Assembly (NCBI GenBank): GCA_001567275.1
Contig: LNBX01000013.1
Location: 1 to 64,000 of the forward strand
DNA: 64,000 bases
Reading direction: 5' to 3'
Source: Bacteroidetes bacterium OLB10
GTDB taxonomy: Bacteria; Bacteroidota; Bacteroidia; AKYH767-A; OLB10
In this document: positions 37,544 through 47,664 of the stretch, in pieces
Position numbering within the stretch: the first letter of the stretch is position 1
Layout: every line of letters starts with the position of its first letter
The notes under the pieces: generated by a model
What the model was told of the DNA's origin: nothing
The model's database searches: none
What the model saw: the letters and a program-made list of their open reading frames with translations, nothing else
Program-made: the position numbers and the translations under genes

Positions 37544-39232
37544 ATGTTTAAAAAATTAGGGAAGAAAATCAGGTGGATTATTGTAGTTTGCCTGATATCA
37601 ACAGCAGGGCTTTCAGTTTACAGTTTCAGTGAAGACTACTTCGAGATATCACGCAACCTCGACATTTTTGCAACTTTGTTTCGCGAGTTGAATATCTACT
37701 ACGTAGATGATATAAAGCCGGGAGAACTGATGAAAAAAGGTATGGACTCCATGCTTGAATCATTAGACCCGTACACCAATTACATTCCTGAAAGTGAAAT
37801 AGAAGATTATCGTTTTATGACTACAGGCCAATACGGAGGTATTGGCGCTTTGATTGGTCAGAGAAATAACGAAGTCATCATTACCGATCCTTACGAAGGA
37901 TTTCCTGCGCAGAAAGCTGACCTTCGTGCCGGTGATGTAATCATAGCACTTGATGGAAAAAGTATTGAAGGGAAAAAATATGATGAAATAAGTAAACTTT
38001 TAAAAGGTCAGCCAAAGACTCCGGTAAAAATTACCGTTAAGCGTGAAGGTGAACCTAATCCGATTGAAAAAAATCTGGTGCGCGAAGAAATTAAAATCAG
38101 CAGTGTGCCATATAGCGGAATTGTAAGTGACAGTATTGGATATATCAGACTTACAGGGTTCACCGAAAATGCAGGTATGGAAGTAAAAAGTGCTCTCACC
38201 ACACTCGAAGGTAAAACAAAACTTAAAGGTGTAATTCTCGACCTGAGAGGAAACCCTGGAGGGTTGCTTAATGAAGCTGTGAATATTGTAAATATTTTCG
38301 TGAATAAGGGATCAGAAGTAGTAAGTACCAAAGGTAAGGCGAAAGAATGGGACAAAACTTATCATGCACTCAATAATCCTGTTGACACTGAAATACCTGT
38401 TGCGGTATTGGTTAACAGCAGCAGTGCATCAGCCTCTGAAATTGTATCAGGCAGCATTCAGGATTTCGACAGAGGAATCATTATAGGTCAAAGAACATTT
38501 GGCAAAGGACTTGTTCAAACTACGCGTCCGTTGAGTTATGGTGCGCAGCTAAAAGTAACAACAGCCAAATATTATATTCCGAGTGGCCGCTGTATTCAGG
38601 CGCTTGACTATTCGCACAGAAACGAAGATGGCAGCGTAGGAAAAATTCCGGATTCGCTGATTACGCAGTTTAAAACAAAGAGCGGACGTATTGTATTTGA
38701 CGGTGGTGGTGTGATGCCGGATTATGTTACGGAAATTCGTATGCTGAGTCCTATCACACAAAGTTTGATTACCAAATATCTGATTTTTGATTATGCAACT
38801 TACTACAGAATAAATCATCCAACCATTGCTCCGCCAAAAGAATTTCACTTAAGCGATGCAGAATATAATGATTTCGTAAAGTGGTTATCCGGAAAAGATT
38901 ATGACTACACAACCAAAAGCGAAAAATTGTTAGATGATTTTAAAACTGCATCTGAAAAGGAAAAATATTTTTCATCAGCAGAAAAAGAATATGATATGTT
39001 GAAAAAGAAAGTTGCTCATGATAAAGTAGCCGATCTTCAGAAATTTAAAGATGAGATAAAAGAAGTTCTGGAAAATGAAATTGTATCACGTTATTATTTC
39101 CAAAACGGACAAATTGAAGTTTCATTCAATGATGATGTGGAAATTAAAAAAGCCATTGAAGCACTTAATAACAAAGCTGTTTATGATTCTATTCTCACCC
39201 ACTCCATGGCATCAATGAGAGAAAAGCACTGA
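37544..39232 (+). CDS. S41 family C-terminal processing peptidase
   Basis: The 562-residue protein has an N-terminal membrane anchor (~10-30), a PDZ domain (~90-170, QYGGIGALIG then LRAGDVIIALDG), and the S41 catalytic domain with Ser294 in NSSSASASE and Lys321 in GQRTFGKGLVQ, forming the Ser/Lys dyad. The C-terminal ~150 residues are a charged helical extension typical of Bacteroidota members. It cleaves exported proteins in the periplasm near their C-termini. It lies 32 bases after yidD. Confidence 0.94.
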   Translation: MFKKLGKKIRWIIVVCLISTAGLSVYSFSEDYFEISRNLDIFATLFRELNIYYVDDIKPGELMKKGMDSMLESLDPYTNYIPESEIEDYRFMTTGQYGGIGALIGQRNNEVIITDPYEGFPAQKADLRAGDVIIALDGKSIEGKKYDEISKLLKGQPKTPVKITVKREGEPNPIEKNLVREEIKISSVPYSGIVSDSIGYIRLTGFTENAGMEVKSALTTLEGKTKLKGVILDLRGNPGGLLNEAVNIVNIFVNKGSEVVSTKGKAKEWDKTYHALNNPVDTEIPVAVLVNSSSASASEIVSGSIQDFDRGIIIGQRTFGKGLVQTTRPLSYGAQLKVTTAKYYIPSGRCIQALDYSHRNEDGSVGKIPDSLITQFKTKSGRIVFDGGGVMPDYVTEIRMLSPITQSLITKYLIFDYATYYRINHPTIAPPKEFHLSDAEYNDFVKWLSGKDYDYTTKSEKLLDDFKTASEKEKYFSSAEKEYDMLKKKVAHDKVADLQKFKDEIKEVLENEIVSRYYFQNGQIEVSFNDDVEIKKAIEALNNKAVYDSILTHSMASMREKH

Positions 39233-39260
39233 TTTGTCAGTAAAAAGTTTTTTATCTGAA

Positions 39261-40821
39261 ATGAATAATCCGGAAAAAAACATCTTTGAGCAAATGTTTT
39301 TGCCGGATTGTTATTGTTTGCAGCATCATTACCGCTCTCCATGTTTATGATGAGCGTATCGCAATTTATAATTCTTGGTGGCTGGTTATTGCAAGGCAAT
39401 TTTTCGATAAGACTCAGACAGGCATTTTCTAACAAAGCGGTTTGGATATTATGTTCCGTCTATGTTTTGCATTTAATCGGATTAATCTATTCTGCTGACT
39501 ATGCTTATGCCTTCAAAGATTTACGTGTAAAATTACCCTTGCTTTTGCTTCCTGTTTTATTTGCTTCTTCAACTCCTCTCACCAACAGGCAACTGAACAT
39601 ATTACTCACAGTTTTTATCAGCGCAACATTTATTTCAACATTTATCAGTTATCTCATTTATCTGGATGTAATTCACAAACCATTCGGGATATTCGGGATA
39701 TTTCTGTTTTCATTTCTCATATTCGATTATCACTATTTGTATGTATCGCTGTCTATTCAGCACTGTGGTTGTTGAAACAATCATCATTGTTATTCAAAAT
39801 ACTTCTTTTAACTGTCATTGTTTGGTTCATCTTTTTCCTAATATTGATAGAATCTATGACCGGGCTTGGAATATTGACAATTACTTTAGTTGTTGTCTTT
39901 TTAAAATATATAATAAGTAATACTTCCCTGGCTTTAAAAATCATTACAGTTTTAATTTTCATTGCTGCAGGAATTTTTTCTTATCAGTATATTGATAAAA
40001 TATGGATTAGAATAAATACCGTAAATAAGGACGAGTTATTGCACCTGAAAAAAAATACTGCCGAAGGCAATGTTTATCTGCATGATACATTGAAAACAGA
40101 TTCTGAAAACGGACATCTGATTTGGATTAATCTTTGCGAAAACGAGATGCGACCTGCATGGAATAAAAGAAGTCATTTGCCTTATGACAGTCTCAATCTT
40201 AAAGGTGATGAATTAAGAATGACCATCATTCGTTACCTCACTTCCAAAGGGGCTGCTAAAGATGGTGCAGCAATTGATAATCTTTCCAAAAAAGAAATTA
40301 CAGCAATAGAAAAAGGCGTTGCCAATGTAGATGATTTACACACATTCGGCATACGTTCAAGAATACGGGCTACACTGTGGGAAATTTATCAGTATCAGCA
40401 TTTCAATAATCCGGGTGGACATTCATTGGCTATGCGTTTTGAATTCTGGAAAACTGCATTCAGTATTATCAGCGACCATCCTTTCACAGGAGTAGGAACA
40501 GGTGATGTTCCAGCCGCTTTTAAAAACAAATACGATGAACTTAAAAGTCCACTTGCACCACAATACCGTTTGAGAGCACATAACCAGTATCTCACAGTTG
40601 CAATAGCTCTCGGCATTCCTGTTTTAGTTTGGTTTTTGCTTTCGCTCATTCTACCCGGCATTATTTTAAATCGCTATAATCATTTTCTTTATTTTACTTT
40701 TTGGCTAACAGCCATAATGTCCATGATTACAGAAGATACTCTTGAAACTCAGGCAGGTGTAAGCTTCTTCGCATTCTTTAATGGTGTGTATTTGTTTCTA
40801 TTAGCAAAAAATGACAAATAA
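39261..40821 (+). CDS. O-antigen ligase/polymerase-like (Wzy/WaaL) membrane protein, two frameshifts
   Basis: Three frame segments form one protein. ATG at 39261 encodes MNNPEKNIFEQMF; one extra T in the T5 run at 39297-39301 links it to the AGLLLFAASLPLSMFMMS helix. Near 39691-39693 one extra base links HKPFGI to RDISVFISHIRLSLFVC, the conserved start of the central loop region of this family. The corrected protein has 520 residues. It has about ten membrane helices and a periplasmic loop of ~150 residues containing the typical HNQYLTVAIALG segment (RAHNQYL). Such proteins join or polymerise glycan chains at the periplasmic face. No glycan cluster adjoins it. Confidence 0.75.
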
Positions 40822-40857
40822 TTTTATTTAGAACCATTCTAAATAAAAAAATCTATG

Positions 40858-40865
40858 TATTTTTG
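40858..40865 (+). promoter_or_regulatory. -7 promoter box of the porin/Rieske/imelysin/di-heme cluster
   Basis: TATTTTTG, exact consensus, 23 bases before the porin ATG. The following four genes are separated by at most 11 bases, so this promoter probably serves them all. Confidence 0.55.
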
Positions 40866-40888
40866 CCATCCAATTTTTAATAGCAACG

Positions 40889-42075
40889 ATGAAGCATTTA
40901 GTTTGGTTGTTACTCTTGGTAACAACTACGCCACTGATGGCGCAAACAGCAGAAGATTCTCTTCAAAATAGCACAGCTAAGGAAAAGCAAACCTATATTT
41001 CTGGTTATGGTGAGGCCAAGGTTTCGTACAACACACGTTATCGCACAGCACAGGCAAACCTGACACGTGCAGTAGTTTTTATCGGACATAAATTTAATTC
41101 AAGGATTTCATTTTTTTCTGAAACCGAACTTGAAAGTGCCCGGGTGGAAGGCGGCAAACCGGGTGGAGAAATTTCAATGGAACAAGCCTACCTTCGTTTC
41201 GACTTAAACCGTACACATTATCTGCAGGCAGGTTTATTTATACCACGAATCGGAATCATCAACGAAAACCATTTGCCCACAACTTTTAATGGCAATGACA
41301 GACCTTTTACAGAAACTTTTTTGATTCCATCTACATGGCGCGAAATTGGAATTGGTTTTTATGGATCATCCGATCGTCTGCAAGGTCTTAGTTATTCTTT
41401 AGCTTTAGTTAACGGACTTAATTCAGGTGATTTTGTCAATGGAAGTGGTATAAGAGAAGGAAGGTTTGAAGGAAGCAATGCAACAGCCTCCAATATTGCA
41501 CTAACAGGTTCTGTTACTTACCTCATTCGTGATTTCACTGTTCAAATGTCAGCTTATTACGGAGGTAGTGCCGGACTCAATAACCGCGAAGCAGACAGTC
41601 TTCAACTTAACTCAGGGCTCTTTGGTACTCCAGTGTCATTAGGCGAAATTAATATTAGGTACAATCATAATCGTTTTGCATTTCGTGCACTGGGTGCAGC
41701 ATTATATATTCCGGATGCACAAAAAATAAACCGCGCTTATGCAAATAATACTGCTGAACTGGCAGTAGGTGGCTATGGCGAAGTTTCGTATCGAGTTTTT
41801 ACTAAACTAAAACAACAGCGTTTCTGCGTTATGAAGCATTTAATCTTAATCAGGAAATTCCTGAAAATGGTATTCGCAACAACACATTAAATCAACAGTA
41901 TATTATTGCAGGGTTCTCCGTATTTCCGGCTCCCGGTGTAGTGATAAAAGCTGACTATGTTTACAAACAAACAGGAAGGTTAAATCCTGCACTCAACCTG
42001 AATCCGTTTCCGAATGCTCCACCCTACTATACGTCAAACAGTTTTATCAATCTTGGTTTAGGTTATAGTTTCTAA
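40889..42075 (+). CDS. Porin-like outer-membrane protein, frameshifted
   Basis: Signal peptide ends TPLMAQ (~residue 19). The barrel begins ISGYGEAKVSYN, with strands such as FNSRISFFSETELESARV and YLQAGLFIPRIGIINE that resemble phosphate-selective-porin-like proteins of Bacteroidota. The frame as read ends at 41890 in a nonsense tail. Adding one A in the A4 run at 41809-41812 gives KTTAFLRYEAFNLNQEIPE and continues to a typical barrel end, NLGLGYSF, with the stop at 42073-42075 overlapping the Rieske ATG by one base. The corrected protein has 395 residues. It is the first gene of a four-gene cluster. Confidence 0.78.
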
Positions 42076-42503
42076 TGGGCAGCAGAAGAACATTTATTAA
42101 AAATGGTTGCGCCTTATGTGGTGCACTGGCAATCGGAATTCCCGCAATGAATTTTTTACAAGCCTGCAAAACCGGTTCAGGTGTCATGCATGCCGACCTT
42201 TATCAGAATAAAATTGTAATCCCTGCAATAACACTTGCAGATAAATCTGTTCAGGTGATAAGAAGCAAAGGGCTCGAATACGATATTTTGCTTGTGAAAG
42301 AAAACGAAAAAAAATATCATGCATTACTTATGAAATGTACGCATCAGTCAAATCCGCTGATTGCAACTCAAACAGGTTTGTACTGCAACCTTCATGGCAG
42401 CAGATTTGACCTCAATGGTAATGTGGTAGAAGAACCGGCAACACGACCACTTGAAAAATACACTGTTACTATAGAAAACCAAAATATTATTATTCATATT
42501 TAA
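42075..42503 (+). CDS. Rieske [2Fe-2S] protein, exported
   Basis: The 142-residue protein has an RR-containing, Tat-like leader (MGSRRTFIKNGCALCGALAI) with a Cys at 31 that could also be a lipobox site (FLQAC). Cluster ligands are complete: Cys88/His90 in CTH and Cys104/His107 in CNLH, 13 residues apart. The second loop (GLYCNLHGSRFDLNG) is normal for periplasmic Rieske proteins. It is not part of a bc1 complex here. Its ATG overlaps the porin stop, so it is co-expressed with the porin, imelysin and di-heme genes, suggesting electron transfer within that module (inference). Confidence 0.9.
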   Translation: MGSRRTFIKNGCALCGALAIGIPAMNFLQACKTGSGVMHADLYQNKIVIPAITLADKSVQVIRSKGLEYDILLVKENEKKYHALLMKCTHQSNPLIATQTGLYCNLHGSRFDLNGNVVEEPATRPLEKYTVTIENQNIIIHI

Positions 42504-42514
42504 ATATATCTGAC

Positions 42515-43568
42515 ATGATCAAATTAAAAACAACTTTAGCATTATTTATTCTAAGCATCGCTTTTGTAAGCTGCAAAAAAGATGATTCATCCGATAAAGA
42601 TTTTACGAATAAGGAAATACTAAATGATTTTTCTATCAATGTAGCTCAGGGCACCTACAACGACTTAAATGAAAAGGCAAATCTGTTATACAATGGAATA
42701 GATGCACTTGCATCAAATCCAACATCTACGCAATTAGAGCAATGTCGTCAGCTTTGGAAAGACAGCCGTAAAGCATGGGAACAATCAGAAGGATTTTTGT
42801 TCGGACCTGTTTCAACTGAAAATATAGACCCACGTATTGACACTTGGCCTGTTGATTATAATTCACTTGATTCGGTGTTGAACAGCTCTGCCATATTCGA
42901 TGATGCTTATATTAATTCTTTAGATGATGCACTCAAAGGTTTCCATCCGATTGAATATTTATTGTGGGGGAATAACGGAACAAAAACTACTGCAGAATTT
43001 ACACCGCGTCAGTTTGAATATCTTAAAGCATTAGCTGCTAATTTAAAAAAATCTTTCACAGGAATTGAGTAATTCTTGGGCTCCCGGTGCATATCATGAT
43101 GTGTTTACAGAAGCCGGTAACGGAAGCGCTGAATACAGCACTGAACAAGCTGCATTCCTTGAAATGGTAAGTGGAATGGCAGCCATTTGCGAAGAAGTTG
43201 CAGATGGAAAAATAAATGATCCGTTTACAGCTCAGGATGCATCATTAGAAGAATCTCCTTTCTCCGGTAACTCTATTACTGATTTCACAAACAATATTAT
43301 CAGCGTAGAAAATGTATATTCAGGAAAATATATAACGCAAGGAAAATCACTGGAAGATTTTGTTAAATTTTATAATCTTTCTCTGGATTCTGACATAAAG
43401 CTTAAAATCAACAATGCAAAATCAGCATTGCAGTCTATTACGGTTCCATTTGGACAGGCCATTTTTACACAACAAACACAGGTTACCAATGCACAACAGG
43501 CAATTAATGATTTAAGAAGTGTATTGGAAAATGACCTTACACAATTAGTAAAGCAACGCATTCAGTAG
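42515..43568 (+). CDS. Imelysin-family (peptidase M75/IrpA-like) lipoprotein, frameshifted
   Basis: Two ORFs (42515-43072 and 43065-43568) join when one A is removed from the A7 run at 43045-43051, giving LAANLKNLSQELSNSWAPG and 350 residues. The lipobox is IAFVSC (Cys20). Family motifs are present: the GxHxxE-like GFHPIEYLLWG segment and LWKDSRKAWEQSEGFLFGP near residues 87-105. Imelysin-like proteins bind iron or act in its uptake; the protease name is historical. The di-heme oxidoreductase gene follows with a one-base overlap (TAGTG), an arrangement known for this family. Confidence 0.85.
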
Positions 43569-44953
43569 TGAAAACAAATAAGTTTAGCATACTTGCAGGA
43601 ATAGTAACGGTTGTGGCATTGCTGCACTCCTGCAGAAAAGCAGAGCTGCTTTCAGAATCTGACTGGAACGAGTGGCTCTCCGGTGGCAAACAAACATTGT
43701 TTGATGAATCTGCAAGAGCATTTTCATCTATGTTTCCTGATATGTCACCTGCTAATCAAAGCATACATGGTATGGGAGATAAGGCCTTTTCCGCAACTCA
43801 TGTGAGTGCACCTGCGCCAATTAATCCGGGATTAGGTCCGATATTTAACAATGTTTCCTGTTCGTCTTGCCACATTGCTGACGGAAGAGGCAGACCTCCA
43901 TTGAATGCTTCAGAACCAATAAGTGCTATGCTGATCAGATTAAGTATTCCGGGTGTGGGTGCTCATGGTGAACCACTGAATGTTCCGGGATTTGGAACAC
44001 AATTGCAACAACGGGCTATAACGGGAAGCGTAAAAGAAGCAGATGTATTGGTTACATATACCAATCAGAATTATTCTTTTCCTGATGGAGAAACATACTC
44101 ATTACGCTCTCCACACTTTCAGCTTACCAATCCTTATATGGCATTGCCGTCCAACGTTATGATCTCACCGCGTATGGCTCCGCCAGTTTTCGGGCTGGGT
44201 TTACTGGAAGCAGTTGACGAATCAACCATACTGACTTATGCGGATGAGAATGATGCCAACGGTGACGGTATTTCCGGTAAGCCCAACTATGTTTGGGATG
44301 TTCTTAGCAACAGCACTCAACTTGGTCGCTTTGGTTGGAAAGCGAATAACCCAACTATTCTGCAACAATCAGCAGGAGCTTACAATGAAGATATGGGGAT
44401 TACAAATTATGTTTTCCCAACAGAATCTTCGCATGGACAAATACAATACGATAACCGTAATGATGATCCTGAATTACCGGACAGTGTATTAAGATCTGTA
44501 TCATTCTACGTTCAGACATTAGCTGTTCCTGTGCGCAGAAATGCATCAGACCCTGAAGTGTTACACGGAAAAGAATTATTTACCAAAGCGTCATGCGCAT
44601 CATGCCACCGACCTTCTATGGTTACCGGTGTTCATGTTGAGTTGCCTGAAGTGAGCAATACAAGAATTTTTCCTTATACAGATTTATTGCTGCACGACAT
44701 GGGTGAAGGATTAGCTGATCATCGTCCGGATTTTGAAGCTGACGGACGTGAATGGCGCACGCCACCACTGTGGGGAATTGGTTTAACACAAAAAGTAAAT
44801 GGTCACAATTTTTTCCTGCATGATGGTCGTGCACGTTCACTTGAAGAAGCAATATTGTGGCATGGTGGTGAAGCTGAAAATTCTGTTCAATATTATAAGA
44901 ATCTGTCAAAATCTGACAGGCAAGCAATACTGAAGTTTCTTCAATCGCTTTAA
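43568..44953 (+). CDS. Di-heme oxidoreductase family protein (DUF1111)
   Basis: The 461-residue lipoprotein (lipobox LLHSC, Cys22) has two CxxCH heme sites: CSSCH at 98-102 and CASCH near 342-346. The conserved segments ADGRGRPP, PRMAPPVFGLGLLEAV, DANGDGISGKPNYVWD and HDMGEGLADHRPDF place it in the DUF1111/thiol-oxidoreductase group related to di-heme peroxidases. The start is a GTG overlapping the imelysin stop. It is expected in the periplasm, on a membrane leaflet, and may oxidise a metal or small substrate for the imelysin protein (inference). Confidence 0.9.
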   Translation: MKTNKFSILAGIVTVVALLHSCRKAELLSESDWNEWLSGGKQTLFDESARAFSSMFPDMSPANQSIHGMGDKAFSATHVSAPAPINPGLGPIFNNVSCSSCHIADGRGRPPLNASEPISAMLIRLSIPGVGAHGEPLNVPGFGTQLQQRAITGSVKEADVLVTYTNQNYSFPDGETYSLRSPHFQLTNPYMALPSNVMISPRMAPPVFGLGLLEAVDESTILTYADENDANGDGISGKPNYVWDVLSNSTQLGRFGWKANNPTILQQSAGAYNEDMGITNYVFPTESSHGQIQYDNRNDDPELPDSVLRSVSFYVQTLAVPVRRNASDPEVLHGKELFTKASCASCHRPSMVTGVHVELPEVSNTRIFPYTDLLLHDMGEGLADHRPDFEADGREWRTPPLWGIGLTQKVNGHNFFLHDGRARSLEEAILWHGGEAENSVQYYKNLSKSDRQAILKFLQSL

Positions 44954-44961
44954 TCAGATAA

Positions 44962-46431
44962 TTAAAACTGCAGATAAACAGGCATTACAGGAGCTGCCTG
45001 TTTGAGAAAAATAATGATTATGATAATTGCCGAAGCAAAAGATGCTTTGGCTATCCAGTGCATGGAAGTAGTTTTTTGAATAATCATTTCATCTGTCTTC
45101 AGAGGAATAAAATGCAGTATGTAACCCAGCAGCATAACACCAAGCACAGAAGCATAGTTAGCATAAAATAGTGCCCATCCCTCAGGGTAAAAATCAAAAA
45201 CAATCTGATGAATCATATTAAAACTATCGCTGAAGGTTGCGCATTTGAAAAATATCCAGCAAAAACATACAAAGTGAAAAACAATAAACACTTTGACCGG
45301 CCGAAGCCAATGTACTACTCTTTGCTTAGGAAAACTCTCCATCCACAATTTATGAAAAGCTAATGCCAGTCCATGCATACCACCCCAAGCCACAAAATTT
45401 AAACTTGCTCCGTGCCACAAGCCTCCAAGCAACATGGTAATAAGCAAATTTATATAAGTGCGAAAATGACCTTTACGATTACCTCCTAAAGGAATGTATA
45501 AATAATCGCGTAACCAACTTGAAAGCGAAATATGCCATCTTCTCCAGAACTCCGTAATGGAAGCTGACTGATAAGGAGCAAGAAAATTTATATTGATATC
45601 AATACCCATCCACTTGGCAATACCGATAGCCATATCGCTATATCCGGAAAAATCACAATAGATAACCATGGCATATGCATATACAGCAAACAAACATTCC
45701 AACCCTGTATGCCGTGATGGATCATCAAACACATATTGTACTAAATTCAAATAGAGATAATCTGATATAACTACTTTCTTAAACAGTCCTGTTATTATCA
45801 AAAACAATCCTTTAGTTACATCATAAGCATTAAGCACTACCTGTTTTCTAATCTGAGGAATAAAATCAGCTGCTCTGACAATCGGACCCATCATCAGCTT
45901 TGGAAAAAATGAAAGGAAAAACAAATAGTCAATGAATCTTCTGACAGGAACAAAAGTTCCGCGATAAACATCAATCGTATAACTTAAATTCTCAAAAGTG
46001 TAAAATGAAATACCTATTGGCAAGTAAAGATCTATCGGCTGTACTGATCCGTCTGCAATAGAATTGAACAAATCAATCAGCAGATTGGTATATTTGAAAT
46101 AACTCAGCAGTCCAAGATTGATTACAATACTAAAAACCAATAAAGCTGTTTTTTGCGATTTGGTTTTACTTTTGTAAATTAGGTTACTTAGATTGAAATC
46201 TACAACAGCCGCAAGTAATACTAGCAATACATAAATACCCGAAGCTTTGTAGAAAAAATAAAGTGAAAAAAGTATTACTGCGACAATCCGCAATGTGCCG
46301 GTGCGATACAACAATCGGTAAACTGCCATGAATGCCAACAGAAAAAACAGAAAAAAAGAACTGTTGAATAAAAGCGGATCACTTTTATCGTATAAAAACT
46401 GATTTAAAAAACTGTTCCAGTCAATACTCAT
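44962..46431 (-). CDS. MBOAT family O-acyltransferase (AlgI/PatA-like)
   Basis: A 489-residue, polytopic membrane protein. It has the MBOAT core: TEFWRRWHISLSSWLRDYLYIPLGGN (His300), the invariant WHG at 339-341, and a second His (GMHG, His353). It moves an acyl group, usually acetyl, across the inner membrane to an extracytoplasmic acceptor. It is the last gene of a cluster with two SGNH proteins and a glucosaminidase; its ATG overlaps the preceding stop by one base. This matches the PatA/PatB logic of peptidoglycan O-acetylation or the AlgI/AlgJ logic of exopolysaccharide acetylation. The acceptor cannot be decided from sequence. Confidence 0.92.
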   Translation of the reverse strand: MSIDWNSFLNQFLYDKSDPLLFNSSFFLFFLLAFMAVYRLLYRTGTLRIVAVILFSLYFFYKASGIYVLLVLLAAVVDFNLSNLIYKSKTKSQKTALLVFSIVINLGLLSYFKYTNLLIDLFNSIADGSVQPIDLYLPIGISFYTFENLSYTIDVYRGTFVPVRRFIDYLFFLSFFPKLMMGPIVRAADFIPQIRKQVVLNAYDVTKGLFLIITGLFKKVVISDYLYLNLVQYVFDDPSRHTGLECLFAVYAYAMVIYCDFSGYSDMAIGIAKWMGIDININFLAPYQSASITEFWRRWHISLSSWLRDYLYIPLGGNRKGHFRTYINLLITMLLGGLWHGASLNFVAWGGMHGLALAFHKLWMESFPKQRVVHWLRPVKVFIVFHFVCFCWIFFKCATFSDSFNMIHQIVFDFYPEGWALFYANYASVLGVMLLGYILHFIPLKTDEMIIQKTTSMHWIAKASFASAIIIIIIFLKQAAPVMPVYLQF

Positions 46432-47663
46432 TATTGCTCAGTATTTTTCATCAGTGCATCCAGCAGCATGAGGCCCTGTATTTCATATCCCAATCTTGTA
46501 AAATGTATTCTTCTAGCATCAGTCATGTGAGCTCTTGCAAATTTGAGCATACTACCTTTACCGCCAACACATTCATACAAGTCGAAAAAAGCTATGGCTT
46601 TTGAATCACAATAATTTTTCAGAGCATTTCTAATCAACAACACTTTAGGGTTAGAGGCATACCTTCCTCTTCTGATTCTGACACATGATTCTGCTGGACT
46701 TGTAATAAGAAATTCAGCATTGGGTGATACCTTTTTCAACATTTGAATGGTTGAGTCAATGGTCTGAATAAACACATTTAAATCGAATGATTTGCTGAAA
46801 GCTTCGTTAGTTCCAAAAGACAAGATGTATAAATCAGTATTCAGGCTTTTTAACTGCGTTGGCAAAAGTGGCTGATGCAGAAAATGACTACATTCTGCAC
46901 CATTTACACCGATTGTATGATATACAACTCCCGAACTATCATTCAACAAATTCATTCCATATAATTTAAATGCACCTGAATTATTCTGAACATTCATTTC
47001 AAGGTTTGTGACCTGAGACGGAAAAACATATTTGTCTGAGTCAAATGAATCGCATTTGGCACTAATCAAACCAACGCTATCAGTTACACTTACTTTTGCT
47101 GAACCCAAATCACCTGAATATAATTCTACATTATTAAAAGTATAATTAACACCCTCATTATTTCGCAGGCTTATTCCAACAGAAACTGAAGTGTCATTTG
47201 AAGTAACAACAAAACCCATTAAACCTGTAGCTATGGTATCGGGATTATTTACATTGCGGTAGCCCTTCCACTGATTGGATGAGAACGAAACATAATCATG
47301 AGGGCCATTTGACTTTGCCAGACGATACGGAAAAACCAAACCTCTTCCGGCATTGCCGAAGTACTGTTGCAAACCACGTCTTACTATTCCACTGAAATAT
47401 CCTGCCTGAATATGCGAGTCGCCAAGATGTACAATATTTACAGTTCCTTTGTTTTGGGTTTTCAGCAAACTAAGTTTCCTGAAAAAACTCTTCAGCTCTT
47501 CGTGATGTTGGATGACTGCTTTGTCAGCTTCAAGAAAGTTTAAGTTTTGTGCTTTTTGTCTGATATAGGAATTGTAATTTTCAACGGAAAGAACAGTATC
47601 CTTAATCTGAGCATCACATACAGAACAAATAAACAGAAGTATCAGAGCAATTAAAAATCTCAT
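46431..47663 (-). CDS. SGNH/GDSL hydrolase-like protein 1 of the acetylation cluster
   Basis: The start at 47663 gives a proper signal peptide (MRFLIALILLFICSVCDAQ) and places the ATG one base after the upstream stop; a longer form from 47693 would overlap by 29 bases and hide the signal. Block I is VHLGDSHIQAG (Ser83), the Asn block is FGTNEA, and the C-terminal Asp/His pair lies in DARRIHFTRLGY. A GDSH rather than GDSL signature is characteristic of acetylation-cluster SGNH proteins. Likely a periplasmic acetyltransferase or esterase working with the MBOAT protein. Confidence 0.88.
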   Translation of the reverse strand: MRFLIALILLFICSVCDAQIKDTVLSVENYNSYIRQKAQNLNFLEADKAVIQHHEELKSFFRKLSLLKTQNKGTVNIVHLGDSHIQAGYFSGIVRRGLQQYFGNAGRGLVFPYRLAKSNGPHDYVSFSSNQWKGYRNVNNPDTIATGLMGFVVTSNDTSVSVGISLRNNEGVNYTFNNVELYSGDLGSAKVSVTDSVGLISAKCDSFDSDKYVFPSQVTNLEMNVQNNSGAFKLYGMNLLNDSSGVVYHTIGVNGAECSHFLHQPLLPTQLKSLNTDLYILSFGTNEAFSKSFDLNVFIQTIDSTIQMLKKVSPNAEFLITSPAESCVRIRRGRYASNPKVLLIRNALKNYCDSKAIAFFDLYECVGGKGSMLKFARAHMTDARRIHFTRLGYEIQGLMLLDALMKNTEQ

Positions 47664-47664
47664 A

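Noticed and set aside
39683..39702. Tandem 9-base repeat (CGGGATATT) as cause of the O-antigen-ligase frameshift
   Set aside because: A 9-base duplication keeps frame, so it cannot cause the break; a separate single-base change is required.
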